Source of the DNA: Kiloniella laminariae DSM 19542
GTDB taxonomy: Bacteria; Pseudomonadota; Alphaproteobacteria; Kiloniellales; Kiloniellaceae
Direction: 5' to 3'
DNA: 64,000 nucleotides
Assembly (NCBI RefSeq): GCF_000374005.1
Contig: NZ_KB893134.1
Span: 48,894-112,893, forward strand
The translations under genes were made by a program, and so were the position numbers. Positions 42,829 to 51,816 of the stretch are shown here, piece after piece. A model generated the notes under the pieces. The model was not told the DNA's origin. It did no database searches and was given only the letters and a program-made list of their open reading frames with translations. Numbering within the stretch: position 1 is the stretch's first letter; every line of letters begins with the position of its first letter.

Positions 42829-44037
42829 ATGAGGGTTGCTTTCTACGCTCCATTAAAATCGCCCCGGCACCCCACCCCATCCGGTGATCGCCATATCGCC
42901 CGACTATTGATCAAAGCTCTTGAATCCCGGGGATGTGCCGTCGAGATTGCCTCTCACCTGCGCAGTCGGGATGGTCAGGGGAATTCTGAACGGCAACAGC
43001 GCTTGCAACAGATCGGCGACAAGCTCGCTCAAAGATATATCCGCAAGATTCTGGCCCGACCCGCAGGACAAAGACCAGAACTCTGGCTGACCTATCATCT
43101 CTATTACAAGGCAGCAGACTGGATCGGCCCAAAAGTCTGCAAAGCCCTGAATATCCCCTATGTGGTTGTTGAAGCCTCTGTCGCCAACAAACGGGCAGGT
43201 GGGCCATGGGATCTGGGACATCGTGCCGTTTTATCCGCCCTTTCCCAGGCAGAATGTGTCATCAGTCTTAACCCCCACGACACCCATTGTTTGCCGCAGT
43301 CGGTCAGAAGCTGGAACTTGCCCCCCTTTATCGAGACCAACCAGATCAGCGCCGCTTTGGTAAATAGGACGGTCTGTCGCCAGGACTTGATAAAAAAGTA
43401 TGCCCTGGATCCCAACAAACAGTGGCTGCTAGCTATCGCCATGATGCGGCAGGGGGACAAGCTGGCGTCCTATCAGGTACTTGCGAAAGCTCTGCGCGGG
43501 TTACCTGATCTCTCATGGCAGCTGCTGGTGATAGGAGATGGCAAGGCCCGTGAACAGGTACAGGCCGCCTTTAACTGGGCAGCAGGACAGAAAGTTATCT
43601 TTGCGGGTGAATTGACCGGGGAACAGCTGGCCCGGGTGATTCCCGGCTGTGACATCTATGTCTGGCCGGCAGTCAACGAGGCTTTCGGCCTGTCCCTGCT
43701 TGAAGCCCAGGCCGGTGGACTTCCCGTGATCGCAGGCAATACCGGTGGAGTCCCGGCTGTTGTTGCCAATGGTGAAACCGGTATTCTAACCGCACCGGGT
43801 GATCCTGTCGCCTTTGCTGCAGCGCTCAGATGCCTGATGACAGCCCCGGTTCGTCGTCGCGCCATGGGGCAGGCTGCCGCTGAAAAAGTTGAAGGAATGC
43901 ATAGCCTTGCCATAGCCGGAGAACGGCTTGAAGCGATCCTGAAAACCTGTCAGAAAGGCTATATCCAGCCTGGCTTGCCCTTGTTTGATTTCAGCCAGGA
44001 ACAAAAGAGCGGGACAGGAAACATCAAAGAATCATGA
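42829..44037 (+). CDS. GT4-family glycosyltransferase
   Basis: 402 residues, GT-B fold, different subfamily from the preceding gene. The acceptor domain opens RVAFYAPLKSPRHPTPSGDR; the donor domain has VWPAVNEAFGLSLLEAQAGG, the E-x7-E motif that binds the nucleotide sugar. It overlaps the next gene by 4 bases (ATGA at 44034-44037), so translation is coupled. Likely adds a residue to the same glycan as its neighbours. Confidence 0.93.
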   Translation: MRVAFYAPLKSPRHPTPSGDRHIARLLIKALESRGCAVEIASHLRSRDGQGNSERQQRLQQIGDKLAQRYIRKILARPAGQRPELWLTYHLYYKAADWIGPKVCKALNIPYVVVEASVANKRAGGPWDLGHRAVLSALSQAECVISLNPHDTHCLPQSVRSWNLPPFIETNQISAALVNRTVCRQDLIKKYALDPNKQWLLAIAMMRQGDKLASYQVLAKALRGLPDLSWQLLVIGDGKAREQVQAAFNWAAGQKVIFAGELTGEQLARVIPGCDIYVWPAVNEAFGLSLLEAQAGGLPVIAGNTGGVPAVVANGETGILTAPGDPVAFAAALRCLMTAPVRRRAMGQAAAEKVEGMHSLAIAGERLEAILKTCQKGYIQPGLPLFDFSQEQKSGTGNIKES

Positions 44038-45200
44038 GCGACAGTAAACGCATTGATATCCTGTTTTATGTCCAGCATCTGCTTGGAATCGGACACCAGC
44101 GTCGCGCGGCAACGCTCACCCGGGCCATGGAACGCGCGGGTTTGTCCGTCGCCTTTGTCTCTGGTGGCATGGAAGTGCCCGGGCTGGACACCGGAACAGC
44201 CGACTTTTACCAGCTTGATCCGGTCAAGGCTGATGGCATTTATTTCACCGAGCTCCGGGACCAGCATGGCAAGGCCATTACAGCCGACTTCAAGAAACAC
44301 CGCAGTGAACAGCTTCTTGGCATACTTAACAAAACCCGCCCCCGGCTGATTCTTCTGGAAATGTTTCCCTTTGGCCGACGCCAGATGCGCTTTGAGCTTG
44401 TTCCCCTGCTCAAAGCCGCTGCCGCGATGGCCGAACAGCCAAAAATTGTATCCTCGGTTCGCGATATACTGGTCAAGGCCCCAAAACCAGAACGTATCGC
44501 CGAGATGTTTGACTGGGTTAATCAATATTTTGACCAGGTTATTATTCACGGCGATCCCGGCCTGATCCCTTTTGACAGAACCTTTGCGCCCGCCAGAACC
44601 ATTGCCGACAAGCTTCACTACAGCGGCTATGTGGTCGACGAGCAGGTTGACGGTCCACCGCACCCTGTTGATGGCAAAGACGAGGTCCTTGTCTCTACCG
44701 GTGGCGGAGCAGTCAGTGAACGTCTGCTTGATGCCGCCCTTGCCGCAAGAGCATTAAGTCCTCTGAAAAACAAGGTCTGGCGTCTGTTGGTCGGACACAG
44801 CCTGCCTGAAGAAAAGTTCGCTCGTTATGCTGCACAGGCAGAAGACAAACTGGTCGTCCAGCGCTCCCGGCCGGATTTCACCTCCCTGCTGCCCAACTGC
44901 GCCCTTTCCATCAGCCAGGGCGGCTACAACACGGTTATGGAAGTGCTTCGTGCCGGCTGCCCCCGGGTTATCGTGCCCTATTCAGGGGGGCTGGAGACCG
45001 AACAGACACTCCGGGCGCAGCTTCTGTCGGAAAAAAATGCTCTTACCGCTGTTGATGAAGATACCCTGACCGGAGAAATCCTTGCCGCGGCCATGGAACA
45101 GACTCTCGGACAAAAACAGTTATCACCTTCACAGCTGAATACGACTGGAGCAGAAAATACGGTGACGCTGCTGAAAACCCTGCTTGAGGAAACACCATAA
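44034..45200 (+). CDS. MurG/GT28-like glycosyltransferase, paralogue A
   Basis: 388 residues, strongly similar to the protein at 45867: both begin (D/C)I(L/F)FYVQHLLGIGH or DIFLYVQHLLGIGH, share LLEMFPFGRRQMRFEL, and have VRDIL, GDP(G/R)(L/F)IP and SISQGGYNTVMEV or its variant SISQAGYNTILET. The conserved SQxGYNT loop is the donor-binding part of MurG-type GT-B enzymes. The substrate is unknown. It overlaps the upstream gene by 4 bases; the phosphatase gene follows. Confidence 0.9.
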   Translation: MSDSKRIDILFYVQHLLGIGHQRRAATLTRAMERAGLSVAFVSGGMEVPGLDTGTADFYQLDPVKADGIYFTELRDQHGKAITADFKKHRSEQLLGILNKTRPRLILLEMFPFGRRQMRFELVPLLKAAAAMAEQPKIVSSVRDILVKAPKPERIAEMFDWVNQYFDQVIIHGDPGLIPFDRTFAPARTIADKLHYSGYVVDEQVDGPPHPVDGKDEVLVSTGGGAVSERLLDAALAARALSPLKNKVWRLLVGHSLPEEKFARYAAQAEDKLVVQRSRPDFTSLLPNCALSISQGGYNTVMEVLRAGCPRVIVPYSGGLETEQTLRAQLLSEKNALTAVDEDTLTGEILAAAMEQTLGQKQLSPSQLNTTGAENTVTLLKTLLEETP

Positions 45201-45216
45201 TGCTGACCTTCGTCGC

Positions 45217-45870
45217 ATGAGTGAAATTCTGATTCTGCGCCATGGACCAACAATCTGGAACAGCGAGAAACGCCTGCAGGGACACTCTGATATTGCGCTT
45301 TCTCCTCCTGGCAGAGATCTTGTCTCCAGCTGGCAACTGCCCGATGACTGGCTCACTGTTGAATGGCTGGTCAGCCCGCTCAAACGTGCCCGGGAAACAG
45401 CACAACTTCTTGGTCAAGAAAACATAATCACTGAACCCCTGTTGATTGAAATGTCCTGGGGAGACTGGGAAGGCAAGCGCTTGCCTGATCTCAGAGCAGA
45501 TCCCGATAGTCAGATTTCAGAACAGGAACAAAGGGGGCTCGACTTGCAGCCCCCGGGCGGTGAAAGTCCGCGACAGGTCCAGGACCGCCTCAGGCCTTTG
45601 TTACAAAGACTGGCCAAACAGAATGCCCCTCATGTCTGTGTGGCACATAAGGGGGTATTGCGGGCGCTTTATGCCTTGGCCAGCGGCTGGAACATGATCG
45701 ATAAACCCGAGATAAAACTTCGGGATAACTGCGCACATCTGTTTCACTTAACCGAAAATGGCACCCCCCGCATTGTTACCCTGAATCTCTCTTTGCTGGA
45801 CCCTGACCAGACTTTCCCCTCCCCGGATACACGAGCTCCCCTCCCCAGCGAGAAGGCTGAGCTTTCATGA
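45217..45870 (+). CDS. Histidine phosphatase family protein
   Basis: 218 residues from ATG 45217; the longer TTG start at 45184 lies inside the upstream gene and has no advantage. The family motif is ILILRHGPTIWNSE (phosphohistidine His), then VSPLKRARETAQLLG and CVAHKGVLRALYALASGW with the second His. Members include phosphoglycerate mutase-like and sugar-phosphate phosphatases. It sits between two glycosyltransferase paralogues and overlaps the second as ATGA, implying stoichiometric coexpression. A role as sugar- or lipid-phosphate phosphatase in the glycan pathway is inference. Confidence 0.9.
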   Translation: MSEILILRHGPTIWNSEKRLQGHSDIALSPPGRDLVSSWQLPDDWLTVEWLVSPLKRARETAQLLGQENIITEPLLIEMSWGDWEGKRLPDLRADPDSQISEQEQRGLDLQPPGGESPRQVQDRLRPLLQRLAKQNAPHVCVAHKGVLRALYALASGWNMIDKPEIKLRDNCAHLFHLTENGTPRIVTLNLSLLDPDQTFPSPDTRAPLPSEKAELS

Positions 45871-47027
45871 GCTGTGATATTTTCCTTTATGTTCAGCATC
45901 TGCTGGGTATTGGGCACCTTCAAAGAGCCTCTGTTCTCGCTCGAGATTTTCATCAGGCAGGCCTGGCAGTTACTTTTGTTTCCGGCGGCCGCCCCGTACC
46001 GCACCTGAACGTGACCGGCGCCAGATTAATTCAGCTCCCCGCCCTTCACGCCGCAGATAACAGCTTCAAGATTCTGCAAGATGAATCAGGTCACCCGGTT
46101 GACGAAAAATGGAAAAGCGCACGGTCTGAAATATTATTGAGGGCCTTCCGCGCGGCAAAACCCAGAGTACTACTGCTGGAAATGTTTCCTTTTGGCCGGC
46201 GTCAGATGCGTTTTGAACTTGATCCCCTTATCGCTCTGGCCCGGGAAATGTCAGTTCCGATCGTTACATCCGTCCGGGATATCCTGACCACCCACAAGAC
46301 CCCCGGGAAAAGCGAATGGATAATCGAGCGTGTCAAAGCCGATATTGACCACGTCCTGGTTCATGGTGACCCCCGGTTTATTCCTCTCGAGGACAGCTTC
46401 CCCCTGGCAAGCCAGATCAGGGATAAAATTGTCTACACCGGTTATGTACTTGATTTTTCTTATTTCAGTTCGCCAAAAGGCAAAAAAAATCCGGATAACA
46501 ACACCCAGCGAAGTGGTGTACTGGTTTCAGCAGGTGGTGGCGCTGTCGCCCTGCCGCTTGCTGAAGCTGTCCTCGCTGCAAAACCGCTCTGCAGTCTGAA
46601 CGATGTTCCCTGGTTGTTGCTCCTGGGCGATAACCTGCCAGACAGCGATTTTCACGACTTGGTCAGCCGGGCGCCACAAGGATTGACGGTTGAAAGGAAT
46701 CGTCCGGATTTCCCGACCCTTCTGGGTCAGGCACAGCTGTCAATCAGCCAGGCTGGCTATAACACCATTCTTGAAACCCTCGCCGCAGAAACCCCGGCAA
46801 TTGTCGTTCCTTTTTCTGCTGAGGGGCAAAGTGAACAGACCGCGCGTTCCGAATTACTCGCAGCTCGCGGAGCCTTGCAAATTTTGATGGAACAGGATTT
46901 GACACCCTCTGCTTTGGCCTCCGCTATTGACCACAGTCTTACCGGCACCAGACAGAATGTCGCTCTGGATATGAAAGGCGCAGAAAAGTCCACTTCCTTC
47001 ATCAAACAACTGATCCAGAAACACTGA
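45867..47027 (+). CDS. MurG/GT28-like glycosyltransferase, paralogue B
   Basis: 386 residues, paralogue of the gene at 44034 (shared motifs given there); it differs most in the loop around residues 195-215 (SPKGKKNPDNN) and in SQAGYNT for SQGGYNT. Starts in an ATGA overlap with the phosphatase gene. The pair probably adds two similar or consecutive sugars. Nothing in the sequence tells which. The membrane protein gene follows 19 bases later. Confidence 0.9.
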   Translation: MSCDIFLYVQHLLGIGHLQRASVLARDFHQAGLAVTFVSGGRPVPHLNVTGARLIQLPALHAADNSFKILQDESGHPVDEKWKSARSEILLRAFRAAKPRVLLLEMFPFGRRQMRFELDPLIALAREMSVPIVTSVRDILTTHKTPGKSEWIIERVKADIDHVLVHGDPRFIPLEDSFPLASQIRDKIVYTGYVLDFSYFSSPKGKKNPDNNTQRSGVLVSAGGGAVALPLAEAVLAAKPLCSLNDVPWLLLLGDNLPDSDFHDLVSRAPQGLTVERNRPDFPTLLGQAQLSISQAGYNTILETLAAETPAIVVPFSAEGQSEQTARSELLAARGALQILMEQDLTPSALASAIDHSLTGTRQNVALDMKGAEKSTSFIKQLIQKH

Positions 47028-47046
47028 TCCAGAAACAAGGTTGATT

Positions 47047-47652
47047 ATGGAAACCGTTTTCCCGCAAACTCTTCGCTATCCTCTTTTTGATATTATCTGG
47101 GATTACCTGAAAACCCTTACGGGGGTGCTGATCGGTTTAACAGGTTTGTTTTATGGAGCTGAAAATCTGTTTTCCCAAATCCTCTTCGGCAGCATTTTTC
47201 TGCTGTTTGGATTTTACGGGATACAGAATTACAAACAGCAGATCACCAGAATCCTGCTTGATCAGGAAGGAGTGGAAATACGCGCTTTCTCTCGCCAGAA
47301 ACTGCGCTGGGATGACATTGAGGAAATTGACCTGCGCTATTACGGGCGCCCTTCAAAAAAGGGAGAGGAAAGTTCCGGGACAAACCGGGAAAAGCATCAA
47401 AGCTCATCCCAGAAAGAAAAAGGGGTCATCCGCCTTGTTTTAAAAGGGAAAAAGGGAAAAATTTCCTGCGATTCAGGGCTCTGTGGATTTCGCTATCTGG
47501 TTTGGTGCTCTACACAGATCATGAAACATCACAAACCCCTGCTTGACCCCCACACCGTTGGTAATATGCTAGATATGGGATTTGATCCAGAGGGACATAG
47601 CCCAAAACCGGACTCACTTGAGTCCGGATTTTTAAAACCCGGGCAGAAATAA
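47047..47652 (+). CDS. Small membrane protein, PH-like domain
   Basis: 201 residues from ATG 47047 (AAGG 6 bases before); the frame also opens with TTG at 47041. Two membrane helices (residues 20-40 and 45-65) are followed by a cytosolic region beginning GVEIRAFSRQKLRWDDIEEIDLRYY, the start of a bacterial PH-like domain, then a Lys/Ser-rich linker. Unknown function; last gene of the glycosyltransferase run. Its final codons contain a terminator hairpin at 47608-47640. Confidence 0.7.
   Translation: METVFPQTLRYPLFDIIWDYLKTLTGVLIGLTGLFYGAENLFSQILFGSIFLLFGFYGIQNYKQQITRILLDQEGVEIRAFSRQKLRWDDIEEIDLRYYGRPSKKGEESSGTNREKHQSSSQKEKGVIRLVLKGKKGKISCDSGLCGFRYLVWCSTQIMKHHKPLLDPHTVGNMLDMGFDPEGHSPKPDSLESGFLKPGQK
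47608..47640 (+). terminator. Terminator hairpin inside the end of the preceding gene
   Basis: CCGGACTC, ACTT, GAGTCCGG, then ATTTTT. It covers about nine of the last fifteen codons of the 47047 gene, so transcription of the glycan run ends within or just after it. Confidence 0.75.
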
Positions 47653-47718
47653 AACAAAGCCAGCAACATATAAAGCTCGGGGATACGGGGAACGAACAGT
47701 GGGGCCAGAGTTTAAACC

Positions 47719-49632
47719 GTGAGTGATTTGCTTAAGATCAAGAACCTTCGGGTTTCCTTCAGGCTGCCCGAAGGTGAGCTGAATGCTGTCAGGGGAGTGT
47801 CCTTTCGCATCCCCAAGGGAAAAACCGTCGCACTGGTTGGTGAATCTGGTTCCGGCAAATCCGTTGTCAGCCAGGCCATCATGGGAATTCTTCCCCGTGC
47901 AGCGCGGATCTCGGACGGCGAAATCCTTTTTGCCGATCCGCAGACTCCCGGCACGATCATCGACCTGGCCAAACTTGATCCTGACAGTGCCCGGATGCGA
48001 CAAATCCGCGGGGGCCGGATCTCCATGGTTTTCCAGGAACCCATGACCTCACTTTCCCCGGTTCATACCGTTGGCAACCAGATCTGTGAAGCGCTTGAAC
48101 TTCACCGCGATGTCAACAAAGCGGAGGGAATGGCACTTACCACTGACATTCTGAAACTGGTTGGCTTTCCCAACCCCGAACGCGCGGCTAAAACTTTTCC
48201 CTTTGAGCTTTCCGGTGGTCTGCGTCAGCGGGCTGTTATCGCCATGGCTCTCGTCTGTCACCCCGTTCTCCTGATCGCGGATGAACCAACCACAGCCCTG
48301 GATGTCACGATACAGGCGCAGATCCTGAAACTGATCAAGGACCTGCAGCTTGAGCTTGAAATGTCTGTCCTGATGATCACCCACGATCTGGGTGTCGTTG
48401 CCAATATGGCCGATGAAGTTGTCGTGATGTACCACGGCGAGATCATGGAAAGCGGTACCGCAGACGATATCTTCCGAAACCCGAAACATCCCTATCTCAA
48501 AGCCTTGCTCGAAGCTGTCCCCCGGTTTGATATGAAACCAGGGGAGCGACTGAAGCCCATCCGCGAGATTAAACATCATCCAGACAACCCGATTCTCATG
48601 GCAAAGCGGGATCGGCGGGTTATTTGCGATGACGATCCACCGCTGCTTGAAGTGAAAAACATCAGCAAGGCTTTTTCGATTAAAAAGGGAGGCATGTTTT
48701 CCCGGACCACGGAAGAAAAGGTCCTCGCAGTTGATGACATCAGTTTTTTTGTCCGTCGCGGCGAATGTCTGGGGTTGGTCGGGGAAAGTGGTTGTGGCAA
48801 AACAACCCTGTCAAAAATTATCATGCGCGCCCTGAAACCAGATACTGGATCGATCACCTTCAGGGAACAGGACAACAGTCTTACTGATGTTTTAGCGCTC
48901 GAAAAAAATGCGCTCTTCAAGTTCCGGGAACGGGTCCAGTTTATGTTTCAGGATCCTTACAGCTCGCTCAATCCCCGGATGACCGTGCAGGAACTTATCG
49001 GAGAGCCTCTCTTTATCCACGGCATGACAGACAAGGCCCAGCGCCGGGACATGGTGGAAAAATTGATGGATGTCGTCGGCCTGGCTCCGATGCACATCAA
49101 CAGATATCCTCATTCCTTCTCTGGCGGGCAACGACAGAGAATTGGTATTGCGCGCGCATTGGCCCTGCAACCCGATCTGTTGATCTGTGACGAACCGGTT
49201 TCTGCTCTGGATGTTTCGATTCAGGCCCAGGTCCTCAACCTGCTCAAGGATCTAAAGGAAGCTCTGGGTCTGACCTACATCTTTATCAGCCATAACCTGG
49301 CTGTGATCGATTACGTGGCCGACCGGATCATGGTCATGTGCCAGGGCAGGCTGGTTGAAACAGCCCCCAAGCACCTGCTGTTCAAAAATCCAGTTCATCC
49401 CTATACCCGCGCCCTGCTGTCTGCTGTACCAGAGCCCGATCTTGATCATCCACTGGACCTGCGCGACCTGATGGAAGGCAAAGCTTCCAACCCAGCAGAC
49501 TGGCCTGAACCCTATACCGAGAGTCACAGTAACCAAATGGAAATGATCCATCTCGGCCAGGGCCATTATGTCAGGGCATTCAAAGGGGCTGAAAGCCTGC
49601 TGCAATCTCACAGAGAAACGGAGATGGTGTAA
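47719..49632 (+). CDS. ABC importer ATP-binding protein, two nucleotide-binding domains (Dpp/Opp/YejF type)
   Basis: 637 residues from GTG 47719. NBD 1: Walker [13 protein letters not shown], signature [15 protein letters not shown], Walker [16 protein letters not shown] 2: Walker [13 protein letters not shown], signature [16 protein letters not shown], Walker [13 protein letters not shown]. All catalytic motifs are intact. Each domain ends in the oligopeptide-family C-terminal extension ([15 protein letters not shown] and [15 protein letters not shown]). It energises uptake by the two permeases that follow. GTG start with no strong ribosome binding site; the gene begins after a terminator. 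Confidence 0.95.
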   Translation: MSDLLKIKNLRVSFRLPEGELNAVRGVSFRIPKGKTVALVGESGSGKSVVSQAIMGILPRAARISDGEILFADPQTPGTIIDLAKLDPDSARMRQIRGGRISMVFQEPMTSLSPVHTVGNQICEALELHRDVNKAEGMALTTDILKLVGFPNPERAAKTFPFELSGGLRQRAVIAMALVCHPVLLIADEPTTALDVTIQAQILKLIKDLQLELEMSVLMITHDLGVVANMADEVVVMYHGEIMESGTADDIFRNPKHPYLKALLEAVPRFDMKPGERLKPIREIKHHPDNPILMAKRDRRVICDDDPPLLEVKNISKAFSIKKGGMFSRTTEEKVLAVDDISFFVRRGECLGLVGESGCGKTTLSKIIMRALKPDTGSITFREQDNSLTDVLALEKNALFKFRERVQFMFQDPYSSLNPRMTVQELIGEPLFIHGMTDKAQRRDMVEKLMDVVGLAPMHINRYPHSFSGGQRQRIGIARALALQPDLLICDEPVSALDVSIQAQVLNLLKDLKEALGLTYIFISHNLAVIDYVADRIMVMCQGRLVETAPKHLLFKNPVHPYTRALLSAVPEPDLDHPLDLRDLMEGKASNPADWPEPYTESHSNQMEMIHLGQGHYVRAFKGAESLLQSHRETEMV

Positions 49633-50630
49633 TGCTCGGTTATATCATCAATCGCCTGCTGGCGATGATTCCGACCCTGCTCGTGATCTCCGTGATTATC
49701 TTTACCCTGATCCAGCTTCCACCTGGGGATTTCCTGGAAACCCAGATAGCTGAAATGCAGGCTCAGGGAGAGAATGTCGATCAGGCAAAAATCGAATACC
49801 TGCGTCAGGAATACGGCCTGGATAAACCAGCATACCTGCAGTACTTGAGTTGGGTTGCCGGATTATTACAAGGCGATCTGGGGTACTCTTTCGAGCATGA
49901 ATTGCCCGTTACCGAAGTTATTGGAGACCGGATAACGCTGACCATTATCCTCGCCTTTGCTGCAACTCTCTTTACCTATGTCATGTCCTTTCCCATAGGG
50001 ATCTATACCGCAGTAAAACAGTACTCTCTTGGCGACTATGTATTCAGTTTTGTCGGCTTTATCGGCCTCGCCACCCCAAACTTTCTCCTGGCTTTGATTC
50101 TGCTCTACTTCGCCAACGTCTGGTTCGGCACCTCCATCGGGGGATTAATGGATCCCCAGTACATCGGCCAGCCCTGGAGTCTGGACAAGTTCCTCTCTGT
50201 ACTGGAACATCTCTGGGTACCGGTTGTGGTTATTGGAACTTCAGGGACAGCCGGAATGATCCGCCGACTTCGGGCCAACATGCTGGATGAACTCCAGAAA
50301 CAATATGTTATTACAGCCAAAGCCAAAGGGCTTTCCCCTTTGAAAATCCTGATCAAATATCCCCTCAGACTGGCAATCAATCCCTTTATTGCTGATATCG
50401 GCTCCATCCTGCCTGATCTGTTATCCGGTTCTGTTCTTGTTGCCGTTGTGATGGGCCTGGAGACAACGGGGCCCATGCTGGTCAACGCCCTGCTCTCTCA
50501 GGATATGTATCTGGCTGGATCTTTTCTGATCATAGAATCCAGTCTGGTCGTTCTTGGTGTATTCCTGTCTGATCTGATACTTGCAGCAATTGATCCGAGG
50601 ATCAGGCTTGGAGGAGGAGCTGTAAAATGA
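49632..50630 (+). CDS. ABC importer permease, DppB/OppB type
   Basis: 332 residues with six membrane helices and the ABC-permease EAA-like loop (VITAKAKGLSPLKILIKYPL). It starts YIINRLLAMIPTLLVISVII, the usual OppB start, and has the LPPGDFLETQ loop that I associate with carbohydrate-uptake members of this peptide-type family. It starts at the stop of the ATPase gene (TAATG overlap). Substrate unknown. Confidence 0.93.
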   Translation: MLGYIINRLLAMIPTLLVISVIIFTLIQLPPGDFLETQIAEMQAQGENVDQAKIEYLRQEYGLDKPAYLQYLSWVAGLLQGDLGYSFEHELPVTEVIGDRITLTIILAFAATLFTYVMSFPIGIYTAVKQYSLGDYVFSFVGFIGLATPNFLLALILLYFANVWFGTSIGGLMDPQYIGQPWSLDKFLSVLEHLWVPVVVIGTSGTAGMIRRLRANMLDELQKQYVITAKAKGLSPLKILIKYPLRLAINPFIADIGSILPDLLSGSVLVAVVMGLETTGPMLVNALLSQDMYLAGSFLIIESSLVVLGVFLSDLILAAIDPRIRLGGGAVK

Positions 50631-51796
50631 CCAGTAACCCAAAAAACAACCTGGAGCATTTTGTAAGCTCTGCTGCTTTTGATCCTCAGACCATCAGCAA
50701 GCTCACCCCTCAGCAAGAGCGCTATTACACTGCATCGCAGTGGCAGATAATGTGGTGGAAATTCCGCAAACACAAATTGGCGCTCTATTCCGGCATCATC
50801 CTGCTCTGCATGTATATTGTGGCTCTTCTGGCTGAGCTGGTTGCCCCTTATAGCCTGCATAACAGAGAAATTGACCACATCTATGCCCCGCCACAGGTTG
50901 TTCATCTGTTCCATGAAGGCGATTTTGTCGGGCCGTTTGTTTATGGTTTTGATTACAAACTCAATATGGATAATCTGAAGCGGGAGTACACACCCAATCC
51001 GGCTAAAATCCAGAAATTACAGTTCTTTTGCCAGAGCAAGCAGGATTATGAATTCTGGGGTCTGATTCAGGGAAATTTCCATTTTATTTGTCCAGATGAA
51101 GGCGGCACCTTGTTTCTCTGGGGCACAGACCGCCTGGGCCGTGATGTATTCAGCCGGATTATTTACGGATCCAGAATTTCCCTGACCATTGGTTTGATCG
51201 GTGTCACGATTTCCTTTGTACTGGGAACTTTTTTTGGCGGCCTGGCAGGTTATTTTGGCGGAATGGTAGACAATCTTGTTTTGCGTGCTGTGGAGATCCT
51301 CAAATCCTTCCCCAGTCTGCCGCTCTTCATGACACTTTCTGCTCTTTTGCCAGTAACCTGGAGTCCACTTGGCGTTTTCTTTGGTATCTCGATCATTCAG
51401 GGATTTCTTGACTGGCCCGGTCTGGCACGTGCGGTTCGTTCAAAGCTCCTCAGCCTCCGCGAAGAGGACTTCACTACTGCTGCACAGCTGATGGGAGCCT
51501 CTCATGCTCGCGTAATCGGTCGCCACCTCCTGCCCTCGTTCAGCAGCCACCTGATTGCCTCGGCCACACTCGCAGTTCCGATGATGATCCTCGGCGAAAC
51601 CAGCCTTTCCTTCCTTGGATTGGGGCTGCGCGCACCGATTACCTCCTGGGGTGTTCTGCTAAACGAAGCCCAGAACATTAACTCGGTCGTTCTCTATCCC
51701 TGGCTGTTACTCCCAGTTCAACCCGTGATACTGGTCGTACTTTGTTATAATTTTCTTGGGGATGGCCTCCGCGACGCTGCGGACCCGTACAAATAA
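50627..51796 (+). CDS. ABC importer permease, DppC/OppC type
   Basis: 389 residues, longer than the usual ~300 because of a large periplasmic loop (residues about 80-165) between the first and second membrane helices, as in YejE-type permeases. The EAA loop is TTAAQLMGASHARVIGRHLL, and the signature LGTDRLGRDVFSR appears as GTDRLGRDVFSRIIYG. Overlaps the previous gene by 4 bases. No periplasmic binding protein gene is adjacent; it may lie elsewhere or be shared. Converges with the cyclase, 20 bases away. Confidence 0.93.
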   Translation: MTSNPKNNLEHFVSSAAFDPQTISKLTPQQERYYTASQWQIMWWKFRKHKLALYSGIILLCMYIVALLAELVAPYSLHNREIDHIYAPPQVVHLFHEGDFVGPFVYGFDYKLNMDNLKREYTPNPAKIQKLQFFCQSKQDYEFWGLIQGNFHFICPDEGGTLFLWGTDRLGRDVFSRIIYGSRISLTIGLIGVTISFVLGTFFGGLAGYFGGMVDNLVLRAVEILKSFPSLPLFMTLSALLPVTWSPLGVFFGISIIQGFLDWPGLARAVRSKLLSLREEDFTTAAQLMGASHARVIGRHLLPSFSSHLIASATLAVPMMILGETSLSFLGLGLRAPITSWGVLLNEAQNINSVVLYPWLLLPVQPVILVVLCYNFLGDGLRDAADPYK

Positions 51797-51816
51797 AGAC
51801 TTTCAGGGCAAGAGTT

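Noticed and set aside
45184-45216. TTG start for the histidine phosphatase
   Set aside because: It sits in the preceding gene, without extra conserved sequence; the RHG domain starts just after ATG 45217.
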